Source of the DNA: an archaeon
Lineage (GTDB): Archaea > Aenigmatarchaeota > Aenigmatarchaeia > GW2011-AR5
Length of the DNA stretch: 64,000 nt
Direction: 5' to 3'
Assembly (NCBI GenBank): GCA_028279825.1
Contig: JANQNA010000002.1
Span: forward strand, 102,329 to 166,328
The notes beneath the pieces were generated by a model. It was given only the letters and a program-made list of their open reading frames with translations. It was not told the DNA's origin and did not search any database. Of this stretch, positions 7,132 to 14,365 are shown piece by piece; the stretch's first letter is position 1; each line of letters begins with the position of its first letter. The translations under genes and the position numbers were made by a program.

Positions 7132-7461
7132 ATGAAACTACCGACTGAAATAATAGGAGATGATTTTGAACTGCGTGTCGATATGGCTGGAGTTAGTTAC
7201 TCTAGTGGAAAAGGCAGTGTTTCTATTACCTACGGTGAAGATGGTTTGCTTAGATACTCTTTTGGACGCGATGCTGTGGATGAACTGTATGCACTTCTGG
7301 AATCAAGATCTAATTTGAGAGTTGTAGAAGATGTGACACCTTATAGTCCAGATCCTGATAAGACTGATGATTTTACAACGGATGGGGATGTCGATCACAT
7401 AGTAAAGGTACTTAGGATTGCTGGCTGGATGGGTATGTCACAAGAACATCGTAAAATGTAA
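7132..7461 (+). CDS. Protein of unknown function (109 aa)
   Basis: I do not recognise the family. The protein starts MKLPTEIIGDDFELRV and is acidic, with a predicted beta-rich first half and an Asp-rich segment (PYSPDPDKTDDFTTDGD). Its C-terminal helix contains VLRIAGWMGM. No signal peptide, membrane segment or metal motif is evident. It lies between tRNA-Ala(GGC) and the cupin gene, 31 bases upstream of the latter. No strong Shine-Dalgarno is present, so the start is tentative. Confidence 0.55.
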   Translation: MKLPTEIIGDDFELRVDMAGVSYSSGKGSVSITYGEDGLLRYSFGRDAVDELYALLESRSNLRVVEDVTPYSPDPDKTDDFTTDGDVDHIVKVLRIAGWMGMSQEHRKM

Positions 7462-7492
7462 CAGTTATAAACCTTGATGGGAATGTATTCAA

Positions 7493-7858
7493 ATGAAGTT
7501 TACGCGTGCCAAGGCATTCAAGAAATCCAAACATGGTATTAAGCTTCACGTTTACAATTCTTACAACCAAGTCCCTCAGGCTAATACATCTGTTGTTTCT
7601 TGTGGCGGTGGCCATTTTCAGGAATTCTATGACAAGAAGAGCACTTTCATATATTATGTCATTGAAGGAAAAGGAACTTTCTATCTTAATGGCAAGCCAA
7701 CTAAAGCAAAGGCGACAGATCTTATTGTAGTAAAACCTAAAACGAAGTTGTATTACCTCGGTAAAATGAAGTTACTTCTGACGGTAGTTCCTTCATGGCA
7801 GGCAAAGAATGAAGTGCATATTAGGTATATTGATAGGCCAAAAAAGAAGAAAAAATAG
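7493..7858 (+). CDS. Small cupin-fold protein
   Basis: 121-aa single-domain protein with a cupin pattern: the first motif FYDKKSTFIYYVIEGKGTFYL (residues about 44-64, split here as FYDKKST and YYVIEGKGTFYL) and a second barrel half around DLIVVKPKTKLYYLG. The usual metal-binding HxH of motif 1 is not obvious, so it may bind a ligand rather than act as an enzyme. The C-terminus is very basic (RPKKKKK), which could indicate nucleic-acid contact. Monocistronic. Confidence 0.65.
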   Translation: MKFTRAKAFKKSKHGIKLHVYNSYNQVPQANTSVVSCGGGHFQEFYDKKSTFIYYVIEGKGTFYLNGKPTKAKATDLIVVKPKTKLYYLGKMKLLLTVVPSWQAKNEVHIRYIDRPKKKKK

Positions 7859-7861
7859 CAT

Positions 7862-8059
7862 CTAGTAGTCAGTGAAGTCAGATCCGAAATTTCTTAAGAA
7901 CCGTCTGAACTCACTGTCGTATATTGAATCACACCATTTTTTATTTTCGGGAGATAGGCTTTCGTATTCACGTGACGTCCAATACGCATCTCCGTATCTA
8001 TCAATCATAGTGTTTATTTTTCTTAAAACTTCAGGTCCGTTTTCCCAATCATCTTGCAT
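7862..8059 (-). CDS. Small protein of unknown function (65 aa)
   Basis: Unrecognised acidic, aromatic-rich protein beginning MQDDWENGPEVLRKI and containing DAYWTSREYESLSPENKKW. GAGGTGTG, close to the genome's GGAGGTGAT ribosome-binding consensus, precedes the ATG at 8059. Converges with the cupin gene, with stops 3 bases apart. Probably a real soluble protein; no function suggested. Confidence 0.55.
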   Translation of the reverse strand: MQDDWENGPEVLRKINTMIDRYGDAYWTSREYESLSPENKKWCDSIYDSEFRRFLRNFGSDFTDY

Positions 8060-8125
8060 TCTTCCACACCTCTGTTATTACTTAATAGTTGTTATACATA
8101 TGATTGGTCTTATATATAACCCACC

Positions 8126-8140
8126 CCCTTGTGTAGGGGA
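8126..8140. promoter_or_regulatory. Palindrome upstream of the TrmB-like regulator gene
   Basis: CCCCT-TGTGT-AGGGG, a perfect inverted repeat with 5-bp arms, directly upstream of the TATA-like ATATTTATAT (about 8142-8151) that serves the regulator gene at 8174. This is the place where an autoregulatory operator would sit; a second TATA-like TTATATATAA lies at 8111-8120. Confidence 0.4.
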
Positions 8141-8173
8141 ATATTTATATTTGTGTTATGACAATAGTGTATT

Positions 8174-8923
8174 ATGAAAGAACTGAAGGTTATGGAAGAT
8201 GTTGGGTTTACCAAGAACGAGAGTGTTGTTTATTTTGCCTTGCTGAGGAATGGTGTTTTGACTAGCGGCGAAATTCTGAAGAAATCGGGTATTAATTCCG
8301 GTAAGATTTATGAAATTCTTGAGAGGCTGCAAGACAAGGGTGTTGTGAGTGAAACAACCATCAATAACGTGAGACACTTTGCGGCTGCTCCACCATCACA
8401 AATCCTCAAGTACATAAGAAACAAACAAGATGAATTAAAAAAAGACGAGAAAGATATTGTTGCTCTTTTACCACAACTCCAAAAAATGATGAACATCTCG
8501 AAGCAACAGGCTCTTGTCAGGGTGTACACAGGTTACCGTGGAATAGAAACTGCTATGGATCAATTATTGAGTGGTATGAAGCCCGATGAAGAAATTCTTG
8601 GAATGGGATCCACAAAATTTATCCATGGTAGAACCAAAAGATTTTGGAATAGGTATACTAGGATAAGAGTTGGGAAAAAGATTCGGACTAGAATGTTGTT
8701 TTCTGAAAGAACTGATTACTACAAGGATTATAAAAAAACTAGATATAGCAAATCAAGATTTCTTAATACGATTACACCCGTTACTGTCTATGTTTATGGA
8801 AAAGATAATACACTGATCTTTAATTATGAAGATCCACCTTCATGCATTTTGATCAATGACAAAGGAACGGCTGATTCATTCAGGAATTTTTTTGAACAAC
8901 TCTGGTTAATTGCGAAGAAATGA
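8174..8923 (+). CDS. TrmB-family transcriptional regulator
   Basis: 249-aa regulator. Residues 1-80 form a winged helix: GFTKNESVVYFALLRNG, then GEILKKSGINSGKIYEILERL as recognition region, then a basic wing. A linker helix (KNKQDELKKDEKD) leads to a C-terminal region with VRVYTGYRGIETAMDQLL, typical of the TrmB effector/dimerisation part. TrmB proteins in archaea control sugar or energy metabolism genes, but no sugar transporter is nearby. A palindrome lies upstream of its TATA-like box, suggesting autoregulation. The effector is unknown. Confidence 0.8.
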   Translation: MKELKVMEDVGFTKNESVVYFALLRNGVLTSGEILKKSGINSGKIYEILERLQDKGVVSETTINNVRHFAAAPPSQILKYIRNKQDELKKDEKDIVALLPQLQKMMNISKQQALVRVYTGYRGIETAMDQLLSGMKPDEEILGMGSTKFIHGRTKRFWNRYTRIRVGKKIRTRMLFSERTDYYKDYKKTRYSKSRFLNTITPVTVYVYGKDNTLIFNYEDPPSCILINDKGTADSFRNFFEQLWLIAKK

Positions 8924-8959
8924 TCAAACTTTATATTAATCGATAAGGAGGTATTACAT

Positions 8960-9394
8960 ATGAAGCATCCCAACAGAGAGATAATGCAGAAAACTATTGC
9001 TCTTGCGAAGAGAAAGAAAATGGTTGGTTCTCTGATTGTTAAAGGAGATAAAATACTTGCGAGGGGCTGGACCACTGTTTATGAAGATCAACTTCCGTTC
9101 ACACACGGGGAGATAAACGCTATTAAGAAGGCCTGTAAGAAGTTGGGGTCTTTCAATTTGTCTGGTTGTTGGCTTTATACAACCTACGAGCCGTGTCCCA
9201 TGTGCGCAGCTGCATCTGTTTGGGCAAGATTAGATGGTATTGTGTATGGTGCCAGTATGAAAAAGAGAAACAAGGTCTACACACAACGTATATTTATCCC
9301 ATGTAAGACAGTACTAAAACACGGCACACCTAAACTGAAACTTCATGAGGGATTTATGCGCAAAGAATGCGAAAAACTACTTCTTTTGAAATGA
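8960..9394 (+). CDS. Nucleoside/nucleobase deaminase, CDA superfamily
   Basis: 144-aa zinc deaminase. The ligands and catalytic Glu appear as HGEINA (HxE near residue 49) and YEPCPMCAAA (PCxxC). It fits the guanine deaminase/TadA-like branch of the cytidine deaminase superfamily. A classical tRNA adenosine deaminase would be unexpected in archaea, so a free base or nucleoside is the likelier substrate. A strong GGAGG precedes the ATG. The gene follows the TrmB-like regulator by 36 bases and may be cotranscribed. Confidence 0.8.
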   Translation: MKHPNREIMQKTIALAKRKKMVGSLIVKGDKILARGWTTVYEDQLPFTHGEINAIKKACKKLGSFNLSGCWLYTTYEPCPMCAAASVWARLDGIVYGASMKKRNKVYTQRIFIPCKTVLKHGTPKLKLHEGFMRKECEKLLLLK

Positions 9395-9460
9395 TGATAC
9401 AATTGGTCTACACACAAAGCGATAGTTTTGTTTTTTAACCATTTTTACTAGTTTTATTAT

Positions 9461-10084
9461 ATGAGGATGGATAATCTCGACACTACGAAATACCCCAAAC
9501 TTCATCATGAGTGCCTAGAAAAGGAATTGAAACTGGCTTTGGATTTTGTGGCTGGTTCAACGAGCCTCCTGGATGTTGGTTGCGGCAATGGTAGAGCAGT
9601 TCCTGATTTTGCTCCTATTGTAAAAGAATATGTAGGTATCGACATAAACAAAGAATTCATTGAACAGGCTGAAAAGTTGACTGAAACTTTTGGTAACGTT
9701 AGATTTATACAGGCAAATGCGGAGAAACTATTGGATATTTTCCCAAGAAACAGCTTTCAAAGGGCAGTTGCCTTGTGGAATACTGTGGCTTGTGTAGAAA
9801 ATGAAGTGGAATGTCTTAGGCAGTTATACTCTGTGGTTAGTGAGGGTGTATTTTTCACTGTTAACATAAAGGGCACACTTTTATCCAGAAAGGCATACTA
9901 CGATAAGTTAGGGATTAAATATATGATTGATGACAAAACCGAGGCTATTTTTTCCAAGGAATGGGGTCAAGTGAAGGCGTACTCGAGAGAAGAATTAGAA
10001 AATCTTATCAATCACTCATGTTTCAAAATCTCTGAGATAAAGACTATAGATAATCTTTTGTTTGCAGTTTTTCTTGTAAAATAA
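9461..10084 (+). CDS. Class I SAM-dependent methyltransferase
   Basis: 207-aa methyltransferase. Motif I is LLDVGCGNGRAVPDF (about 37-51), with acidic strand-2 end YVGIDINKEF and post-motif RFIQANAEKL. The substrate-binding half is short, as in the small-molecule/lipid methyltransferases of the methyltransf_11/25 type. A possible alternative ATG lies two codons downstream (9467). Substrate unknown. Confidence 0.75.
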   Translation: MRMDNLDTTKYPKLHHECLEKELKLALDFVAGSTSLLDVGCGNGRAVPDFAPIVKEYVGIDINKEFIEQAEKLTETFGNVRFIQANAEKLLDIFPRNSFQRAVALWNTVACVENEVECLRQLYSVVSEGVFFTVNIKGTLLSRKAYYDKLGIKYMIDDKTEAIFSKEWGQVKAYSREELENLINHSCFKISEIKTIDNLLFAVFLVK

Positions 10085-10132
10085 CCAAAATATGGCTTAT
10101 ATATCTTATGAATTGAGTATTATTGTGGTGGT

Positions 10133-11020
10133 ATGAAGCTGAAACGGAAAAGAGTTGTCAAAAAGAACGGAAAACCAAAAGGCGTGCAGAAGGTTCTGAT
10201 TGTAGCCAAGCAGAACAAGGTGGGTATAGCTGCAGCTAAAAAGGTTGAGAGATTGCTCAAAAACAAGGTAAAAGAGATTCATGTTGACAATTCTACTGCT
10301 CTGAAAATGCGTAGGAGAGGTGCTACGATACGTAAGTTCCGCGGCGACCTTGTTATCACGCTGGGTGGTGACGGGACTTTTCTTTGGACGGCACACAAAG
10401 TTAACGTGCCAATTCTGCCTGTAAAACTGGAAGGACAGGGATTTTTGTGTTCTTGTAACTTAAAACAGTTTACTGACAATCTTGACAAAATTCTGAAAAA
10501 GGACTATGAGATTGTGGAAAGAATGAGACTTAATTGCAGTAAAGTCACAAAGGGCAGACTTGCCAAATACATGAAAAGTATACATGGGGATTATCCGCTG
10601 GCGTTGAATGAGATAGCTTTCGCAAGAAAACGTCCTTCAAAAATACTTGCCATTGAATACAAAATAGATGATGTTGTCTTTGACATGATCGGTGACGGTG
10701 TCATGTTTTCGACACCTTCCGGTTCAACAGCTTATCATTCCTCGGCAGGCGGAGCCATGATTGACCCTTCTCTTAGCGTGATAAGTATTGTTCCTTTGTA
10801 TCCGTTTTTCTCTAAGGTAAAACCAAAGATAATTCCACATGACAAGAAAGTGGAAGTTACTGTGAAGAACGGTGACTGTGCTCTGGTGATAGACGGTCAT
10901 GGCGGGGACTATGTAAAGAGGAACACAAAGTTTGTTATAGAGACAACAAAACCTGTAAAAGTTGTCAAGATCGTTGAACAAAATTTCTATGAAAAAATCA
11001 GAAAGGGTCTGATGGCATGA
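10133..11020 (+). CDS. nadK: NAD kinase
   Basis: 295-aa ATP/polyphosphate-dependent NAD kinase that makes NADP. The diagnostic GGDGT is at 78-82 (VITLGGDGTFLWTA). The NAD-binding segment STPSGSTAYHSSAGGAM and the later SIVPLYPF are also conserved. It carries a basic N-terminal extension (MKLKRKRVVKKNGKPKG) before the Rossmann part. GGTGGT precedes the ATG, and a TATA-like CTTATATATC lies upstream. The downstream 78-aa gene overlaps its stop in an ATGA arrangement. Confidence 0.88.
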   Translation: MKLKRKRVVKKNGKPKGVQKVLIVAKQNKVGIAAAKKVERLLKNKVKEIHVDNSTALKMRRRGATIRKFRGDLVITLGGDGTFLWTAHKVNVPILPVKLEGQGFLCSCNLKQFTDNLDKILKKDYEIVERMRLNCSKVTKGRLAKYMKSIHGDYPLALNEIAFARKRPSKILAIEYKIDDVVFDMIGDGVMFSTPSGSTAYHSSAGGAMIDPSLSVISIVPLYPFFSKVKPKIIPHDKKVEVTVKNGDCALVIDGHGGDYVKRNTKFVIETTKPVKVVKIVEQNFYEKIRKGLMA

Positions 11021-11253
11021 GGCCAGCTGAAAGCCTTGTAGATTCGTTGTGCCGTTCGGCGGCTTACTATGAAAAAGACGGATGTAAGGCATTCCAGGAA
11101 GTCGATCTCTATACTGGGGTTGATGGCATTGCCAGAGACGAAGGAAGAGATACACTACGTGTTTATGCAGAAGCCTGTCAGATACTTAGAAAATCTGGCT
11201 GGCAGAGAATGAGAATAGCGGGTCAGGAATGCTGGGCTACGATGGAAATATAG
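11017..11253 (+). CDS. Protein of unknown function (78 aa), coupled to nadK
   Basis: Unrecognised. The ATG overlaps the nadK stop (ATGA), implying translational coupling. The product starts MRPAESLVDSLCRSAAYYEKDG, is mainly alpha-helical by composition and has four cysteines without a clear zinc spacing. It ends 43 bases before the 3' end of the convergent tRNA-Ile gene. Confidence 0.6.
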   Translation: MRPAESLVDSLCRSAAYYEKDGCKAFQEVDLYTGVDGIARDEGRDTLRVYAEACQILRKSGWQRMRIAGQECWATMEI

Positions 11254-11296
11254 ATAGAATTCTTTTGGTTGAGCTTTTCTTTTTAAGAAAATGTTA

Positions 11297-11383
11297 TGGG
11301 ATGGATGAGATTTGAACTCATGACCTCTACGTATCTGATAGCTATTATCAGCGTAGTGCTCTACCAAACTAAGCTACCATCCC
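11297..11383 (-). tRNA. tRNA-Ile (anticodon GAT) with 13-base intron
   Basis: Acceptor GGGATGG/CCATCCC, D arm GCTT-AGTTTGGTA-GAGC, T arm ATGAG-TTCAAAT-CTCAT, discriminator A. The anticodon stem CTACG/CGTAG encloses 20 bases. A bulge-helix-bulge is readable: CTGA pairs with intron TCAG, leaving TAA and ATA bulges. Removing 13 bases between 37 and 38 gives the 7-base loop CTGATAA with anticodon GAT. Length without intron is 74 bases. Confidence 0.92.
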
Positions 11384-11437
11384 GTTCAGTTAGACTTTAT
11401 GTGCATAGTTTATATATTTGTGTTAAATGTCTTTCTA

Positions 11438-11632
11438 ATGGACTTTCATTCAGAAATGACGAGGCTATTTCTACATGCGATATCCGTGGATGGGCCAAAA
11501 AGACAGATCTTTGGGGAGACGATGTATGAGCTTCTTGATAGACATGCACCCTACATGCCTGCTGAAGATTATAGATTTTACAAATGTATACTGGAAGGGT
11601 TTGAAAACGGCAGTACGAATGGGACACACTAG
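11438..11632 (+). CDS. Small protein of unknown function (64 aa)
   Basis: Unrecognised. The ATG at 11438 was chosen because the TATA-like TTATATAT at about 11410-11417 lies 27-28 bases upstream, giving a leaderless start. It begins MDFHSEMTRLFLHAISVDG and contains a helical region MYELLDRHAPYMPAEDYRF. No membrane segment or metal motif is apparent. The promoter may be shared in the region with the divergently oriented tRNA-Ile. Confidence 0.5.
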   Translation: MDFHSEMTRLFLHAISVDGPKRQIFGETMYELLDRHAPYMPAEDYRFYKCILEGFENGSTNGTH

Positions 11633-11676
11633 CATTACAGAATCAGTCTTTTAAGGATTTCGTATTTACTCTGATT

Positions 11677-12270
11677 ATGTACACCAAAGTAGTAACATTA
11701 TTTGTGCTGTTTATAGCATTCAGCACCGTGGGATATGCAGGTAGTTTCCACAATACTTACTACACGGGACCTATGGCATACAGCTACGGGTCTGCTTACG
11801 GTTACACACAGAATTCGGCGTTCAATTTTGACTATGTTGGAATGAGCCAAAGACCTGTTTTCACGGTTCCGCAGAGATCACCATCCTCATTCAATTTCGC
11901 TTACACAGGACTGAATAGGGCGCCTGTGCTGGAGACTCCCCAGAGATCACCGTCAACAGTCAATATTAACGCACAGCCAATGGACTTTACACCTGATTTT
12001 TCCAGAAGTGTTTCACCTTCAAGTTTCAGATTCGATGCGTTTACTCCAATACAACCTAATCTGGGCCAGAGCAGATCATTTGGCAATATCAATCTAAACC
12101 TTCAGGCACGTCAGATTCCTCTTGGATCAGGTGGGTTCTTCGGCGGGGCTTATCATTTCTCATATTCAAGGCCAATTTATGCTACGCCTTCCAGAGCTTT
12201 GTTTGACACACAGGCAGAATTCGGGTTTTACGGACCTTATTACCATGAAGCACCAAGCATCTACGGCTAA
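11677..12270 (+). CDS. Secreted protein with internal PQRSPS repeats
   Basis: 197 aa. The N-terminus MYTKVVTLFVLFIAFSTVGYAG is a signal peptide with a likely cleavage after an Ala-x-Ala-like end near residue 21. The mature part is rich in Tyr, Phe, Ser, Pro and Gly. It contains a repeated unit of about 25 residues, seen as FNFDYVGMSQRPVFTVPQRS and FNFAYTGLNRAPVLETPQRS, each followed by PS. No cysteines are seen and no C-terminal anchor. Composition suggests a secreted, disordered or fibrous envelope protein. A TATA-like CTTTTAAGG about 28 bases before the ATG supports a leaderless start. No recognised family. Confidence 0.65.
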   Translation: MYTKVVTLFVLFIAFSTVGYAGSFHNTYYTGPMAYSYGSAYGYTQNSAFNFDYVGMSQRPVFTVPQRSPSSFNFAYTGLNRAPVLETPQRSPSTVNINAQPMDFTPDFSRSVSPSSFRFDAFTPIQPNLGQSRSFGNINLNLQARQIPLGSGGFFGGAYHFSYSRPIYATPSRALFDTQAEFGFYGPYYHEAPSIYG

Positions 12271-12294
12271 AAAGATTTCTGGTATCTGATAATT

Positions 12295-13047
12295 ATGAGG
12301 AGAACAGACAAAATTACAGTGCCTGCAGCACAGTATGAATTTGCTTTTGTGGATAGAGACGGACGTACTTATGAGAGAACCTATCACAGAGATGCTTACA
12401 GGCTTCAGTATCGTATAGGTCTTGTTCCTTATTCTGACGTTATCATGCCCGGAGGTGGGTGGAGGCTGTCTACCGCTGCAGAGGAACTGGCCATTCAGTT
12501 ATATCAAAGGAAACCTCTAAATGCAAAAGAATTCCAGGATGTTCTTAAGCCAAACAGATTACAGGTAACGGATACTGTGCTAAGGGCCATACCGGGATGG
12601 GAAGGCGGCAAAAAACAGATACTGCCGGATTCCAGAAAATACTCACCAAGACAAGTGCTTGAGAGAGGAAGGGATATTGGTTATTGCTGGGTTCCGGAGG
12701 GTGGTTCAAGGAGTGTACCCAGAGGACCTAGAGATGAAATCTGGAACAGACTTGCCGGAATTCCAAGGATTACTAATGAGGGACTTGTGCAGTCTCATGA
12801 TACTTGTTTTGATTTTGGCCTAAGATTTGAAGAATCAGATCATTTTACCGGTGAATTTGACTTGGTAGTCGAGAGAGGTCTTCATACACAGCCTCTTGCA
12901 AAGGGCAGAAAGGTTGATTTCCGACCCACCAAAAGATGGATCGGTATATACGCAGATTCAACACCTTTGGATGCAGCTGAAGCAAAGATATTTGCCCGTT
13001 TTGGGCGTCTTGTGAAGGGAAGAACTCCTGAAATCAGAAAATTTTAA
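12295..13047 (+). CDS. Protein of unknown function (250 aa)
   Basis: Unrecognised soluble protein. It opens MRRTDKITVPAAQYEFAFVD, is rich in Arg, Gly and aromatic residues and lacks a signal peptide. TGATAATT precedes the ATG, consistent with the genome's GGTGAT-type site. The segment SHDTCFDFGLRFEESDHF contains acidic and His residues that could bind metal, but no established motif is seen. It ends 146 bases before the L3 gene, immediately upstream of that operon's leader. Confidence 0.55.
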   Translation: MRRTDKITVPAAQYEFAFVDRDGRTYERTYHRDAYRLQYRIGLVPYSDVIMPGGGWRLSTAAEELAIQLYQRKPLNAKEFQDVLKPNRLQVTDTVLRAIPGWEGGKKQILPDSRKYSPRQVLERGRDIGYCWVPEGGSRSVPRGPRDEIWNRLAGIPRITNEGLVQSHDTCFDFGLRFEESDHFTGEFDLVVERGLHTQPLAKGRKVDFRPTKRWIGIYADSTPLDAAEAKIFARFGRLVKGRTPEIRKF

Positions 13048-13090
13048 GCCTTAAATAGTTAATTTCTCAATTATTTCTTGCTCTCATGAT

Positions 13091-13158
13091 AGAAGTTTAG
13101 TTAGCTTCTCGGTATACAAGGCCGAACACGGAGTGTTGCGGCGTGTAATACGTGTTAC
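13091..13158 (+). promoter_or_regulatory. Structured leader of the ribosomal protein operon
   Basis: Three consecutive inverted repeats precede L3: AGAAG/CTTCT (13091-13095 with 13105-13109), GCCG-AACAC-GGA-GTGTT-G-CGGC (13121-13142, a 9-bp stem with one bulged G) and GTAA/TTAC enclosing TACGTG (13145-13158). They lie between the probable promoter (TTAAATAG near 13051) and the L3 Shine-Dalgarno GGAGG (13181-13185). An autoregulatory or processing role is plausible but unproven. Confidence 0.45.
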
Positions 13159-13193
13159 GAACAAAGGAAAGGCAGTACTTGGAGGACTAGAGA

Positions 13194-14129
13194 ATGCCTA
13201 AGAGAACAAGACCTAGAAGAGGATCATTACAATTTTGGCCCAGGAAAAGGGCGAAAAAGATAGTCCCACGAACATCTCACTGGCCTAAGAGAGATGCAAA
13301 GCTGCTCGGTTTTGCAGGCTGGAAAGCCGGCATGACACACGTACAATATATCGATCAGAATAATAAGTCACCAACTTATGGTCGATCTATTTCCAAGGCA
13401 GTAACCGTCTTGGATGCTCCTTCTCTCTTTGTTGCTGCAATTCGTTTCTATTCTTCTTCTGTCATTGGCGAAAAATGGGCAAAAATGCCAAAAGGTATGA
13501 AACTCAAGATTAAAACAGGTAAAGATAACGTTCCTGAGAAATATAGTGATATTAGACTGCTGGTTGCAACACAGCCTTCAAAGAGCGCGATGAGGACAAC
13601 AAAGAGCGATGTCTTTGAGATTGGCCTTGGCGGTTCAAAGGAAGAAAAACTAAAATATGCGGAATCTGTTCTGGGAAAAGAAATAACAGCAAAGGATGCT
13701 TTCAAACCTGGTGAATATATAGACGTATCAGGTGTCACAAAAGGTTACGGGTTCATGGGACCTGTAAAGAGATTCGGTATCAGGATTCAAACAAGAAAAG
13801 ACCAGCAGATGCATAGACACACTGGTTCTATAGGCGGGTGGAAGCCAAGAAAGGTTGACTGGAGAGTTCCTCTGCCGGGTCAGTACGGGTTTTTTACGAG
13901 GACAGAATTCACGAAAAAGATTGTTCTAATAGAAGATGATGCTGCAAAGATAACACCAAAGGGCGGCTTTGTTGGTTATGGTTTACCAAAGAGTTCGTTT
14001 ATATTAATAGAAGGATCAGTTCCTGGTCCAAGGAAACGATTAATCAGGATAAGAAAGGCTATCAGAAGTACAAAAACAATTCCTGCAGATGTTAAGCATA
14101 TTTCACTGCAGAGTAAACAGAGGAAATAA
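13194..14129 (+). CDS. rpl3: Ribosomal protein uL3
   Basis: 311-aa large-subunit protein, first gene of the superoperon. It binds the 3' domain of 23S rRNA near the peptidyl-transferase centre. The archaeal N-terminus (RPRRGSLQFWPRKRAKKIVPR) is followed by the conserved loop FMGPVKRFGIRIQTRK and MHRHTGSIGGWKPRKVDWRVP. Length is near the archaeal norm. GGAGG lies 8 bases before the ATG. The gene has a structured leader, and a 77-codon orphan gene follows 2 bases after the stop where L4 would normally start. Confidence 0.95.
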   Translation: MPKRTRPRRGSLQFWPRKRAKKIVPRTSHWPKRDAKLLGFAGWKAGMTHVQYIDQNNKSPTYGRSISKAVTVLDAPSLFVAAIRFYSSSVIGEKWAKMPKGMKLKIKTGKDNVPEKYSDIRLLVATQPSKSAMRTTKSDVFEIGLGGSKEEKLKYAESVLGKEITAKDAFKPGEYIDVSGVTKGYGFMGPVKRFGIRIQTRKDQQMHRHTGSIGGWKPRKVDWRVPLPGQYGFFTRTEFTKKIVLIEDDAAKITPKGGFVGYGLPKSSFILIEGSVPGPRKRLIRIRKAIRSTKTIPADVKHISLQSKQRK

Positions 14130-14131
14130 TT

Positions 14132-14365
14132 ATGGTAGTTGGAGCATATGCTGTTATAGAAAAAAGCGGAGGCGAATTGTTCTTTGTTTTTAATCAACCT
14201 GGTACGGTAGAGTCACTGAGGAAATCAACAAGGAACATAAATGAAGGTGAACGTGTGATAGGTCCATATTTTGACAGAAGTTCTGAAGTGGCAATGGGTT
14301 TCGTAGAAGCTACTGTGAATGCCATGAAAAAATTGGGCTATTTAGGTGATAATCATGAAAGCTAA
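14132..14365 (+). CDS. Orphan small protein between L3 and L4 (77 aa)
   Basis: Unrecognised. The gene begins 2 bases after L3 and overlaps the L4 start at 14355 by 11 bases, so it is embedded in the operon and cotranscribed. The product starts MVVGAYAVIEKSGGELFFVF, looks like a small alpha/beta domain and has no cysteines. No gene is usually found here. The frame encodes a balanced composition and has tight junctions on both sides, which supports it being real. Confidence 0.65.
   Translation: MVVGAYAVIEKSGGELFFVFNQPGTVESLRKSTRNINEGERVIGPYFDRSSEVAMGFVEATVNAMKKLGYLGDNHES

Noticed and set aside
13086..13100. Mini-frame MIEV in the L3 leader as a second leader peptide
   Set aside because: Four codons only, no link to regulation, and spacing to a TATA box is poor; it is probably chance.
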